Source: DATLNF01 sp046590575
Lineage (GTDB): Bacteria > Actinomycetota > Actinomycetes > BP-191
Direction: 5' to 3'
Assembly (NCBI GenBank): GCA_046590575.1
Contig: JBKJUS010000216.1
Coordinates: 1 to 22,321, forward strand
Length of the DNA stretch: 22,321 nt
A program made the position numbers and the translations under genes. Below, piece after piece: positions 12,894 to 19,923 of the stretch. The number at the start of each line of letters is the position of its first letter. The first letter of the stretch is position 1. The notes under the pieces were generated by a model. The model was not told the origin of the DNA, made no database searches, and worked only from the letters and a program-made list of their open reading frames with translations.

Positions 12894-13483
12894 CTCCCTC
12901 CGTGCCCGCGCTGCTGATGGCGGCGCTCGGGGTCGGCATTCTCACGGGCTGCCCGGCCGACAAGCGGCCCACCCCAGTTCCCACGCCGAGCGGTCCCCCA
13001 GATCCTGACGTGGAGTACCTGCGCCTCGCGGTGCTAGCCGAGCTTGCTCTGCTTTCCTCGTACGACGACCCGGCAGCGCCGGCTGATCTCGCACCCTTCC
13101 TCGCGGAGGCGCGCACGCACCACCAGGATCACCTGGCAGCGCTCGTCGAGGTGGCCCGCGCCAGCGGCCTGCCCGTGCCGTCGACCGTCTCGCCTTCGCC
13201 TGCGGCGCCGTCACCCGGTGCCCCGCCGCCCCGCGGCCCCCAGTTGAGCCCGCCGAAGGACGCGGTGGATCTCGCCCGGCGCCTGGTGGCCTTGGAACGG
13301 CGAAGCAGCGACTGGGGCCTGTCGGTCATCCCTGCAGTGCGCCGTCCCGAGGTCGCACTGCTGGCCGCGCAGGTGGCGGCCAGCGAAGCGCAGCATGCGA
13401 CGGCGCTTTTCACCGCGCTCCGTGAGGGCCTGGTCCGCCGGGTCCCCCGGCCCACCCCGACCGTTGCCCCGACGTCACCGTGA
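12890..13483 (+). CDS. Putative lipoprotein, small ferritin-like protein (ferritin-like 3)
   Basis: The 197-residue product has a hydrophobic N-terminus ending in a lipobox, GILTGC, with C21 as lipid cysteine, then a Pro-rich spacer. Its helical part carries E51 (LAELALLSSY), H78/H81 (HQDH), E136 (ALERRSSDW) and E166/H169 (SEAQH), the ligand layout of ferritin-like 1 and 2. A Pro/Ser-rich loop joins the two halves. The start is uncertain. GTG 12890 is preferred because a mini-ORF stop overlaps it as GTGA; GTG 12872 would add six residues. Neither start supplies a positively charged signal N-region. It resembles exported ferritin-like/DUF4439-type proteins of actinomycetes. It overlaps the next gene by 4 nt. 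Confidence 0.72.
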   Translation: MTPSVPALLMAALGVGILTGCPADKRPTPVPTPSGPPDPDVEYLRLAVLAELALLSSYDDPAAPADLAPFLAEARTHHQDHLAALVEVARASGLPVPSTVSPSPAAPSPGAPPPRGPQLSPPKDAVDLARRLVALERRSSDWGLSVIPAVRRPEVALLAAQVAASEAQHATALFTALREGLVRRVPRPTPTVAPTSP

Positions 13484-14040
13484 TCAGCCGACGAGCAGTC
13501 CTCGCTGTGCCCGCGTTAGCGCTGCCCGTCCTCGCGCTGCCGCTTCCGGCTGTCGTCAGCCGTGCTGTCGTCAGCCGTGCAATCGTCAGCGGCCCAGCCT
13601 TGGCACAGCCACCGAGCGCTCCACTCGCTCAGGCGCTCGCCCTCGAACACGAAGCGGTGCACACGTTCGGCGAGCTCGGCGCGCGGCTCGACGACGCGGC
13701 GAAAGAGCTGGTCCGCGCGCTCGACGCCGAGCACCGCCTCCAGCGCGACCGGGTGGTCGAGGCGCTGCGAGCTGCCGGTACGACGCCCGCAGCCGCACTC
13801 CCGGCGTATGCACTGCCTATGCCGGTGTCGGACCGGCGGAGCGCCATCGCCGTGCTGCTCATCCTTGAAGAGGCGTTGGTCCGCGCCTACTCCGCTGCGG
13901 TGATGGCGCCGGTATCCGCCGCAGACCGGTCACTCGCCGCTGAGCTCCTCGGCCGCAACGCGACCCACCTCACCGCTCTGCGCTTCCTCCGGGCCCGATC
14001 GCTAGTCGACAGTACCGACGCCTTTCCCGGCCGCGGCTGA
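13480..14040 (+). CDS. DUF4439-type exported ferritin-like protein (ferritin-like 4)
   Basis: The 186-residue protein begins with a Tat-like signal (SRRAVL, 3-8) and a long hydrophobic leader containing a repeated VVSRA unit. It resembles DUF4439 proteins, a ferritin-like family often encoded beside proS in actinomycetes. Positions matching the other three genes are E56 (LEHEAVHTF), D82/H85 (DAEH), E130 (LEEALVRAY) and N160/H163 (NATH). The last carboxylate is therefore Asn and the first motif is DxxH, so a full diiron site is doubtful. The GTG at 13480 overlaps the previous stop as GTGA. A rare TTA leucine codon occurs at 13516-13518. It is convergent with proS. Confidence 0.82.
   Translation: MISRRAVLAVPALALPVLALPLPAVVSRAVVSRAIVSGPALAQPPSAPLAQALALEHEAVHTFGELGARLDDAAKELVRALDAEHRLQRDRVVEALRAAGTTPAAALPAYALPMPVSDRRSAIAVLLILEEALVRAYSAAVMAPVSAADRSLAAELLGRNATHLTALRFLRARSLVDSTDAFPGRG
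13550..13593. repeat. 15-bp tandem repeat in the ferritin-like 4 signal region
   Basis: CTGTCGTCAGCCGTG occurs at 13550-13564 and 13565-13579, followed by a partial, diverged third copy to 13593. It is in frame and encodes the repeated VVSRA residues in the signal-peptide region. Confidence 0.8.
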
Positions 14041-14047
14041 CGCGGCC
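14029..14047. terminator. Possible bidirectional terminator between ferritin-like 4 and proS
   Basis: GGCCGCG (14029-14035) and CGCGGCC (14041-14047) form a perfect 7-bp stem with a 5-nt loop that contains the ferritin-like 4 stop codon. It lies at the convergence with proS, whose stop is at 14065-14067, and could end transcription from both sides. No U-tract is present. Confidence 0.4.
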
Positions 14048-14064
14048 TACGTGCGGAGGTCCGG

Positions 14065-15795
14065 TCAGCCGGCCAGGGTCGTCACGATGTCGGCGAGGGC
14101 AATGCGGGAGCGCTCGCCAGTGAGCCGGTCCTTGATCTCGACCTCACCGTCCGCCAGCGCCTTGCCGACGATCAGGATGATCGGCACTCCGAGGAGGTCA
14201 GCGTCGGCAAAGGCGACGCCGGCACTCACCCCGCGGTCGTCGAGCAGCACGGCACGACCCGCCTGCTCGAGGTCGCGAGTGATCCCGGAAGCGGCCTCGT
14301 GCACCACCGGGTCCTTGCCGACCGCCACAACGTGCACGTCGAAGGGTGCGACGGCGGCCGGCCAGCGCAGACCCCGCTCGTCGAAGGTCTGCTCGGCGAT
14401 CGCCGCGACCGCACGCGAGACGCCAATGCCGTACGAGCCCATCGTCACCCGGATCGGCTTGCCGTCGGCGCCGAGGACGTCGAGGGAGAAGGCATCGGCG
14501 AACTTGCGGCCGAGCTGGAAGATGTGGCCGATCTCGATGCCCCGGTTGATCTCCAGCGCCGAACCGCACTCGGGGCACGGGTCGCCCGCGCGCACCTCAG
14601 CAGCCTCGATCGATCCGTCGGGCGTGAAGTCACGACCGGCCACGACGTTGACGGCGTGCTGGCCCTCGACGTTGGCACCCGTGACCCAGGCTGTGCCGGT
14701 TGCCACCCGCGGGTCGACGAGATACCGGATGCCGAGGTCAGCGAGCACCTGCGGGCCGATATAGCCACGGATCAAGCCCGGGTGCTTCGCGAAGTCCTCG
14801 GCGTCGAATGGCCGGACTTCAGCCGGATGCAGGTTGGCCTCGAGACGCTTCATGTCGACCTCGCGGTCGCCGGGTACGCCGACGACCAGAATGTCGGTCT
14901 TCTCCTGGCCGGGCACCCGCAGCGAGACGACGACGTTCTTGAGCGTCCCTCCGGCACCGACGTCGTACCCCTTGCCCTGCAGCAGCGCGACCAACGAGTC
15001 GATGGTGGGCGTGTCAGGTGTGTCGAGCACCTCCAGCGCGGGCTGCGCAGCTGCGTCGCGCACCTGCGGCGGCGCGACACTGACCGCCTCGGTGTTGGCG
15101 GCGTAGTCACATGACGTGCAGGAGACATAGGTGTCCTCGCCCGTGGGGGCGACCGCCAGGAACTCCTCGCTTGCACTGCCACCCATCGCGCCACTGACAG
15201 CGGACACGACGCGGTAGTCGAGGCCCAGCCGCTCGAAGATCCGGACATAAGCCCCGCGGTGCGCGTCGTAGCTCTTCTGCAGCCCAGCGTCGTCGAGGTC
15301 GAACGAGTAGCTGTCCTTCATGATGAACTCACGGCCGCGGAGGATCCCAGCCCGGGGGCGGGCCTCATCGCGGTACTTCGTCTGGATCTGGTAGAGCGAG
15401 ACGGGCAAGTCCTTGTACGACGAGTACTCACTCTTGACCAGGGTCGTGAAGAGCTCCTCGTGCGTCGGGCCGAGCAGGTAGTCGTTGCCCTTGCGGTCCT
15501 TGAGGCGGAAGAGCAGGTCGCCGTACTCCGTCCATCGGCCGGACGCCTCGTACGCGTCGCGCGGCAGCAGCGCCGGGAAGAGCACTTCCTGCGCACCGAT
15601 CGCGTCCATCTCCTCGCGCACAATGCGGCTGACCCGCTCGAGCATGCGCACTCCGAGCGGCAGCCACGAGTAGATGCCGGGGGCGACTCGGCGCACGTAG
15701 CCGGCGCGAACGAGCAGCTTGTGGCTCGGCACCTCGGCGTCCGCCGGGTCCTCGCGCAGCGTGCGCAGGAACAGGCTCGACATCCGGACGACCAC
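14065..15795 (-). CDS. proS: Prolyl-tRNA synthetase, bacterial class II type
   Basis: ProRS charges tRNA-Pro with proline. The 576-residue product has the long bacterial architecture with an inserted editing domain. Motif 1 lies around GIYSWLPLGVRMLERVSRIV, motif 2 covers TKYRDEARPRAGILRGREF and motif 3 GSYGIGVSRAVAA. The INS editing domain spans about residues 220-400 and contains KNVVVSLR and the FTPDG region. The C-terminal anticodon-binding domain starts near PFDVHVVAVGKD. The GTG at 15795 is preferred because GAGGAG lies 7 nt upstream; ATG 15783 (four residues later) is the usual N-terminus but sits 19 nt from that site. A TAGCCT -10-like element lies at 15829-15834. Confidence 0.96.
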   Translation of the reverse strand: MVVRMSSLFLRTLREDPADAEVPSHKLLVRAGYVRRVAPGIYSWLPLGVRMLERVSRIVREEMDAIGAQEVLFPALLPRDAYEASGRWTEYGDLLFRLKDRKGNDYLLGPTHEELFTTLVKSEYSSYKDLPVSLYQIQTKYRDEARPRAGILRGREFIMKDSYSFDLDDAGLQKSYDAHRGAYVRIFERLGLDYRVVSAVSGAMGGSASEEFLAVAPTGEDTYVSCTSCDYAANTEAVSVAPPQVRDAAAQPALEVLDTPDTPTIDSLVALLQGKGYDVGAGGTLKNVVVSLRVPGQEKTDILVVGVPGDREVDMKRLEANLHPAEVRPFDAEDFAKHPGLIRGYIGPQVLADLGIRYLVDPRVATGTAWVTGANVEGQHAVNVVAGRDFTPDGSIEAAEVRAGDPCPECGSALEINRGIEIGHIFQLGRKFADAFSLDVLGADGKPIRVTMGSYGIGVSRAVAAIAEQTFDERGLRWPAAVAPFDVHVVAVGKDPVVHEAASGITRDLEQAGRAVLLDDRGVSAGVAFADADLLGVPIILIVGKALADGEVEIKDRLTGERSRIALADIVTTLAG

Positions 15796-15828
15796 GGCGG
15801 CACTCCTCAGCACAGACGACGGTCATAC

Positions 15829-15834
15829 AGGCTA
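15829..15834 (-). promoter_or_regulatory. Possible -10 element of the proS promoter
   Basis: TAGCCT on the minus strand fits TANNNT and lies 33 nt upstream of the proS GTG, in the 68-nt gap after the upstream PAP2 gene. No clear -35 partner was found. Confidence 0.3.
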
Positions 15835-15863
15835 CCGGCCAGTGCGGTGCGGCTCAGCCTGAA

Positions 15864-16643
15864 TTAGCGCAGCGCATCCCGCAGATCGGTCGATGACTCG
15901 GGCTCCAGACCCTCCAGCGGCTCGACCGGCCTCCTGCCGCGCTCCACCCGCCAGACACTGAACGCAGCAACGCACAACGCAAGCCAGGCTCCCCCAAGCA
16001 CGAAGCCGCCCATGACGTCGGTGAGGTAGTGAACCCCGAGCGCGAGACGGGTGAAGCCGATCAGTAGGACCAGCCCCACCGTCGCGAGCACCGTCGGCGT
16101 ACGCCGGGCCGGCCGCACAGCGGGCAGGAAGACCATCAGCAGTGCGCCGAGGACCACCGTGGAGCTCATCGCGTGGCCAGACGGAAAGCTGAGCCCCCGC
16201 GCCGTCGTGAACGGGTCTTCGAAGGTAGGCCGCTGGCGCCCGACCGCGAGCTTGACCCCGTTGTTGAGCAGCCAGCCGCCGACGGTGGTGGCAACGAGAA
16301 AGATGAGCAGCCGACGGCGGCCCCCTCGTAGCAGCACAGCTGCACCGATGACGACCAGTGTTCCCAGCCCAGCGAAGGTGCCGAGCGCAGTCACCGCCTT
16401 CAGGAACACGGCCGTCGTGTCGTGTTGACGCAACCATCCGTGCAGTCCGGTGGCCACTGAGCGGTCGAGGTCGAGCAGTGCTCCGTCGCGGCGTACCTGC
16501 ACCAACAGCACGGCGAACGGCACGGCGACGAGTAGCACAGCGAGGAGCGCGAACGTCAGTCGCAACCCGAACCGTGCGTCCGGGTCGAGGCGCCGTCTTA
16601 CGACGGCGGGCACGCCGCCGTGGGTCCGCGCCGCCGGGCTCAT
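15864..16643 (-). CDS. PAP2-family membrane phosphatase
   Basis: The 259-residue membrane protein has a basic N-terminus, a first membrane helix (about 28-50) and several later helices. The three-part PAP2 active site is intact: K131-R138-P139 (KLAVGRQRP), PSGH at 154-157 and R199...H205...D209 (TRLALGVHYLTD). Such enzymes dephosphorylate phosphatidate, undecaprenyl pyrophosphate or related lipid phosphates at the membrane. The ATG at 16643 overlaps the upstream PAP2-DAGK stop as ATGA, so the pair is probably co-translated. A longer frame from 16853 would lie within that upstream gene. The exact substrate cannot be told. Confidence 0.92.
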   Translation of the reverse strand: MSPAARTHGGVPAVVRRRLDPDARFGLRLTFALLAVLLVAVPFAVLLVQVRRDGALLDLDRSVATGLHGWLRQHDTTAVFLKAVTALGTFAGLGTLVVIGAAVLLRGGRRRLLIFLVATTVGGWLLNNGVKLAVGRQRPTFEDPFTTARGLSFPSGHAMSSTVVLGALLMVFLPAVRPARRTPTVLATVGLVLLIGFTRLALGVHYLTDVMGGFVLGGAWLALCVAAFSVWRVERGRRPVEPLEGLEPESSTDLRDALR

Positions 16644-18211
16644 CCGCCCGAAGGAACGTGCACAACGAGCGGCCGATCGAGTTTGCGCACGAAGAACCGC
16701 TCCGGGCCGTCGAAGACCTCGCCGTCGCGCGCCAGCCGCAGCGGTCCCTGGAGTGACTCGACCTCGATCTCGCGAACCACGCGCTCCTCGTACACCCGGC
16801 AGGTACCCAACCGACCGGACAGCACAGCCAGGACAAGGCGCAGGCGCGCCCACGGCTGGGTCCCGTCGACGGTGCGAACGTCGAGCAGTCCGTCATCGAG
16901 CCGCTCGCGCCAGCTGGGAGCGAAACCGTGCGGGTGGTACCTGCAGTTGCCGATGAAGATCATCCAGACGGATCTCTGCTGACCGTCGATGCGCACGTTG
17001 ACCGGCTCTGACCTGGCGAGGACACGGACCAGCGCGACGAGCATCGCCGGCCACTTGCCGATGCGCTGCTCGAGCTTCTCCCGTGTGTCAACCAGGTCGA
17101 CGTACGCGCCGAAGCTGGCGGTGTTCAAGAAGACGTGATCGGCGATGGTAGCCACATCGATGGTCACCGCCTCCCCTTCGCGTACTGCCTCCACCGCATC
17201 GTCCACGCCGGTGAGTCCGAGGTCACGAGCGAGGTGGTTGAGCGTGCCGCCGGGGATCGCCACCAGCGGGAGGTCCGCGTCTACGGCGACCTGCGCCGCG
17301 GCGTTGATCGACCCGTCGCCGCCGGCGACTCCGATCGCCTTCGCACCCTTGGCCAGCCGTTGGAGCGTGGCGACGAGGTCGTCGCCGGACTCGACCCGCT
17401 CGATCGTCGCCCCAGGCAGTGCCGCCATCAGCTGGTCGGCCATGTCGCCGCCGACGATGGCCGGACCAGCGCCGGCGTTGACGGCGATGTGCACGCCGGC
17501 GCCATCCGGGCTCGGCTTCTCGTGGCCGCGCGCGAGATGCGGTCGAGCCTGTGCCGGCTCGTGGGGCGCGACCGGCCACAACCGCGTGGTTGCTCTGGCG
17601 ATTCCGGCGCCGAGAGCAAGGCCCACCACGACGTCGCCGGGGTAGTGCACCCCGGTGTGCACCCGCGAGTAGGCCACTGCGGCTGCCGTGACGCCGAGTG
17701 GCACGGCCATCGCTGGCATCTCGGTCGCCACACCGGCGGCGAAGGCAGCTGCCGATGCCGAGTGCCCCGATGGGAACGACGACGTCCGGGTCGCCCGCCA
17801 GGCCCGTCGATGGAGGGGCACGGCAAGCAGCGGCGGTCGCCGCCGCCGGAAGAGCATCTTCGCCGGCCCGTTGATGACCGCGGAGGTGGCGCCGACCGCG
17901 ACCAAGCCGCGCAGCGCAGCTCGTCGGCCGAAGCGTCCGCCGCCGAGGGCGAGTCCGGCCGAGACAGCCAGCCACAGCCGGGAGTGGTCGGCCGCAGACG
18001 TCAACCGGCGCAAGGGCTCGTCAGCCCAACGCATGTCGGTGGCGGCCACCCGCCGGAATGCGGCCTCGTCGAGACCGCGAAGCCCGCGGGCAGCCGACGT
18101 GCGGGCGAGTCGATTGCTAGCGGCGACGATGGTGTCCTCCGGTGAGCCGACGTGCGGGTGACCCAGGCCTACCCCCGCTCGGCCCGCAGCCAACCGTACG
18201 TGCCCCGCCAT
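16640..18211 (-). CDS. PAP2 phosphatase - diacylglycerol kinase fusion protein
   Basis: The 523-residue protein joins two lipid enzymes. The N-terminal PAP2 domain (about 70-215) has KMLFRRRRPP (118-127), FPSGHS (146-151) and SRVHTGVHYPGD (182-193). A C-terminal lipid-kinase domain (about 240-520) has the nucleotide-binding GGDGS (297-301), GGTLNHLARDLG (321-332) and DGEVFDG (496-502). This resembles the DgkB/YegS group. The two activities could interconvert diacylglycerol and phosphatidate or act on isoprenoid lipids. Such fusions are known in actinomycetes. The ATG at 18211 has a modest AAGGGA site; a shorter start is possible because the first 40 residues are not domain-like. It is divergent from the DUF3105 gene and coupled to the downstream PAP2. 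Confidence 0.9.
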   Translation of the reverse strand: MAGHVRLAAGRAGVGLGHPHVGSPEDTIVAASNRLARTSAARGLRGLDEAAFRRVAATDMRWADEPLRRLTSAADHSRLWLAVSAGLALGGGRFGRRAALRGLVAVGATSAVINGPAKMLFRRRRPPLLAVPLHRRAWRATRTSSFPSGHSASAAAFAAGVATEMPAMAVPLGVTAAAVAYSRVHTGVHYPGDVVVGLALGAGIARATTRLWPVAPHEPAQARPHLARGHEKPSPDGAGVHIAVNAGAGPAIVGGDMADQLMAALPGATIERVESGDDLVATLQRLAKGAKAIGVAGGDGSINAAAQVAVDADLPLVAIPGGTLNHLARDLGLTGVDDAVEAVREGEAVTIDVATIADHVFLNTASFGAYVDLVDTREKLEQRIGKWPAMLVALVRVLARSEPVNVRIDGQQRSVWMIFIGNCRYHPHGFAPSWRERLDDGLLDVRTVDGTQPWARLRLVLAVLSGRLGTCRVYEERVVREIEVESLQGPLRLARDGEVFDGPERFFVRKLDRPLVVHVPSGG

Positions 18212-18272
18212 GTCGTCAGAATCCCTTCACGCCGGCGGCGGCGGCGGCCACGCCACCGGCCAGTCTCTCGAC

Positions 18273-18278
18273 TAGTCT
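18273..18278 (+). promoter_or_regulatory. Possible -10 element for the DUF3105 gene
   Basis: TAGTCT fits TANNNT and lies 32 nt before the ATG at 18311, upstream of the AGGAG ribosome site. It sits in an 8-bp palindrome, GACTAGTC (18270-18277), in the 99-nt divergent spacer. A (GGC)n run at about 18232-18250 fills the other half of the spacer. No strong -35 was seen. Confidence 0.4.
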
Positions 18279-18310
18279 CGACGCCACCTCGACCACAGGA
18301 GCTCAGTCGG

Positions 18311-19063
18311 ATGGCAAAGCAGCACAAAGGCCGACCTCCGCGCGGACCTGCCGCCCAGCGCGGCGGTGCGCAACAGGCTCGGCCGGCGCGCCCCGCCGCG
18401 GCCGATCGGGAGCAGGCGAAGGCCGAGCGCGCCCATCGCGTCGCCGAGCGGGAGGAAGCCAAGCGCCGCGCAACCGCGCGGGCAAAGCGTCAGCGGGTGC
18501 TTCGGGTCGGCGCCGTCGTCGTGGTGATCGGAGCGGTGCTCGCCGTGTTGCTCGGCCGCGAGATCGCGCACCGGCGGGCGGTCGACCGGATCATTGCCGC
18601 CACCGCTGACCAGGCCACCGCGGCGAAATGCAGCTCCATCGACAACCCCGGTAACGCAGGACGCAAGCACATCGAGCGAGGCGAGGCCGCGACCGGGTAT
18701 ACCTCTGACCCTCCGACGTCCGGCCCGCACTTCACCACGACGGCCGGCGAAGGGGTCAGTGAGGCGCCCGTGGAGGAGCAGCTGCTCATCCACAACCTCG
18801 AGCACGGCGGCGTCGTGGTGCACCACAAGGGTCTACCGGACACCGCTCTGACCGCGCTCAAGGAACAGATCGCCGACAACGACGGCAAGGTGCTGCTGGT
18901 GCCCGACGAGTCGTTGGAGGCACCGGGCGTCGCCTACACCGGCTGGCGGCGGCTGCAGACCTGCGCGACGTACGACCCCGACGTCCTGTCGACCTTCCTG
19001 AAGCTCTACCTGGACCCGGGCGCAAAGGACAGCTCAGCCCCGGAGAAGGGCCGCTCGATCTAG
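18311..19063 (+). CDS. DUF3105 membrane-anchored protein
   Basis: The 250-residue protein has a very basic, Ala/Arg/Gln-rich cytoplasmic N-terminus (1-63, probably helical), one membrane segment (about 65-82) and an extracytoplasmic DUF3105 domain. Family marks are YTSDPPTSGPH (130-140), IHNLEHGGVVVHH (160-172) and cysteines C107 and C218 that could form a disulfide. The conserved His/Glu residues suggest metal binding, but the family has no assigned function. The ATG at 18311 has AGGAG 9 nt upstream. The gene is transcribed alone, divergent from the PAP2-DAGK gene, and its stop lies 4 nt from the stop of the convergent acetyltransferase gene. Confidence 0.9.
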   Translation: MAKQHKGRPPRGPAAQRGGAQQARPARPAAADREQAKAERAHRVAEREEAKRRATARAKRQRVLRVGAVVVVIGAVLAVLLGREIAHRRAVDRIIAATADQATAAKCSSIDNPGNAGRKHIERGEAATGYTSDPPTSGPHFTTTAGEGVSEAPVEEQLLIHNLEHGGVVVHHKGLPDTALTALKEQIADNDGKVLLVPDESLEAPGVAYTGWRRLQTCATYDPDVLSTFLKLYLDPGAKDSSAPEKGRSI

Positions 19064-19067
19064 TGCC

Positions 19068-19910
19068 TCAGAACAGGATGGAGGCGAAGGCGCCCACCTC
19101 GCGGAACCCCACCCGGGCGTAGGCCGCCCGCGCGGCGACGTTGAAGTCGTTCACGTAGAGGCTCACGACCGGGGCGACAGAGGAGCGCGCCATCGCCACC
19201 ACGGCAGCTGTGCCGCTCGTGCCGAGGCCGCGGCCTCGCATCGCGGGCTCGACCCAGACACCCTGGAGCTGGCAGGCCTCACGGGTCGCGGCGCCGATCT
19301 CAGCCTTGAAGACCACTCGCCCGTCGTCGATCCGGGCGAACGACCGGCCCTCCGCGATGAGCTCGGCGACCCGGGCCCGGTAGAGCGCACCGCCGTCGCC
19401 GAGGGCCGGTGAGACCCCGACCTCCTCGGTGAACATGGCGACGCAGGCCGGCAGCACGACGTCGAGCTCCTCTGGGCGCACCCGACGTACGGCAGGGTCG
19501 GCGGGCATCTGAGGATCGTGCTCGATCGCCAGATGAGGCTGTGGGCGGCGTACCTCACGGGGGGCTCCCCACGACGCCTGCAGGTGCGACCAGATGACGT
19601 CCACGGCCGCCAGCGGGCCGACGATCGACGAGCAGTGCCGACCGCGGCGTCGGGCCCGCTCTGCGAAGGCGCGGGCAGCTAGCTCGTCGGCGCCGGCCGG
19701 CACCAGGTTGGCTCCTGCATAGCAGACCGCGCTCGTTCGCCCGTCCCGAGCGTAACCCCAGATCTCCGCCCCCAGGCGCTTGGCGTCGAGCCCGCACGCC
19801 TCGACCCGCGAGGAGATGAAGACGTTGGCCACCGGGTCACGGCGCAACACCGCGAGCACGCCGTCGAGGTCGCGGTTGTCGAGAACGCGCAGGGGGGAGG
19901 AGCGCAGCAC
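19068..19910 (-). CDS. DUF4081 - GNAT family N-acetyltransferase
   Basis: The 280-residue protein has an N-terminal DUF4081 domain (about 1-115; VLRRDPVANVFISSRVEA, WGYARDG, YAGANLVP). A C-terminal GNAT domain (about 140-280) follows. GNAT motif A includes QLQGVWVEPAMRGRGLGT (214-231) with the acetyl-CoA loop RGRGLG, and motif B is LYVNDFNVAARAAYARVGF. The acceptor is unknown. The GTG at 19910, 13 nt after the ispG stop, gives the family N-terminus; no ribosome site is obvious, so coupling to ispG is likely. A longer frame to 20000 would lie within ispG. The ispG-acetyltransferase order is common in actinomycetes. Confidence 0.92.
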   Translation of the reverse strand: MLRSSPLRVLDNRDLDGVLAVLRRDPVANVFISSRVEACGLDAKRLGAEIWGYARDGRTSAVCYAGANLVPAGADELAARAFAERARRRGRHCSSIVGPLAAVDVIWSHLQASWGAPREVRRPQPHLAIEHDPQMPADPAVRRVRPEELDVVLPACVAMFTEEVGVSPALGDGGALYRARVAELIAEGRSFARIDDGRVVFKAEIGAATREACQLQGVWVEPAMRGRGLGTSGTAAVVAMARSSVAPVVSLYVNDFNVAARAAYARVGFREVGAFASILF

Positions 19911-19923
19911 AGCGGCGGCGGGG

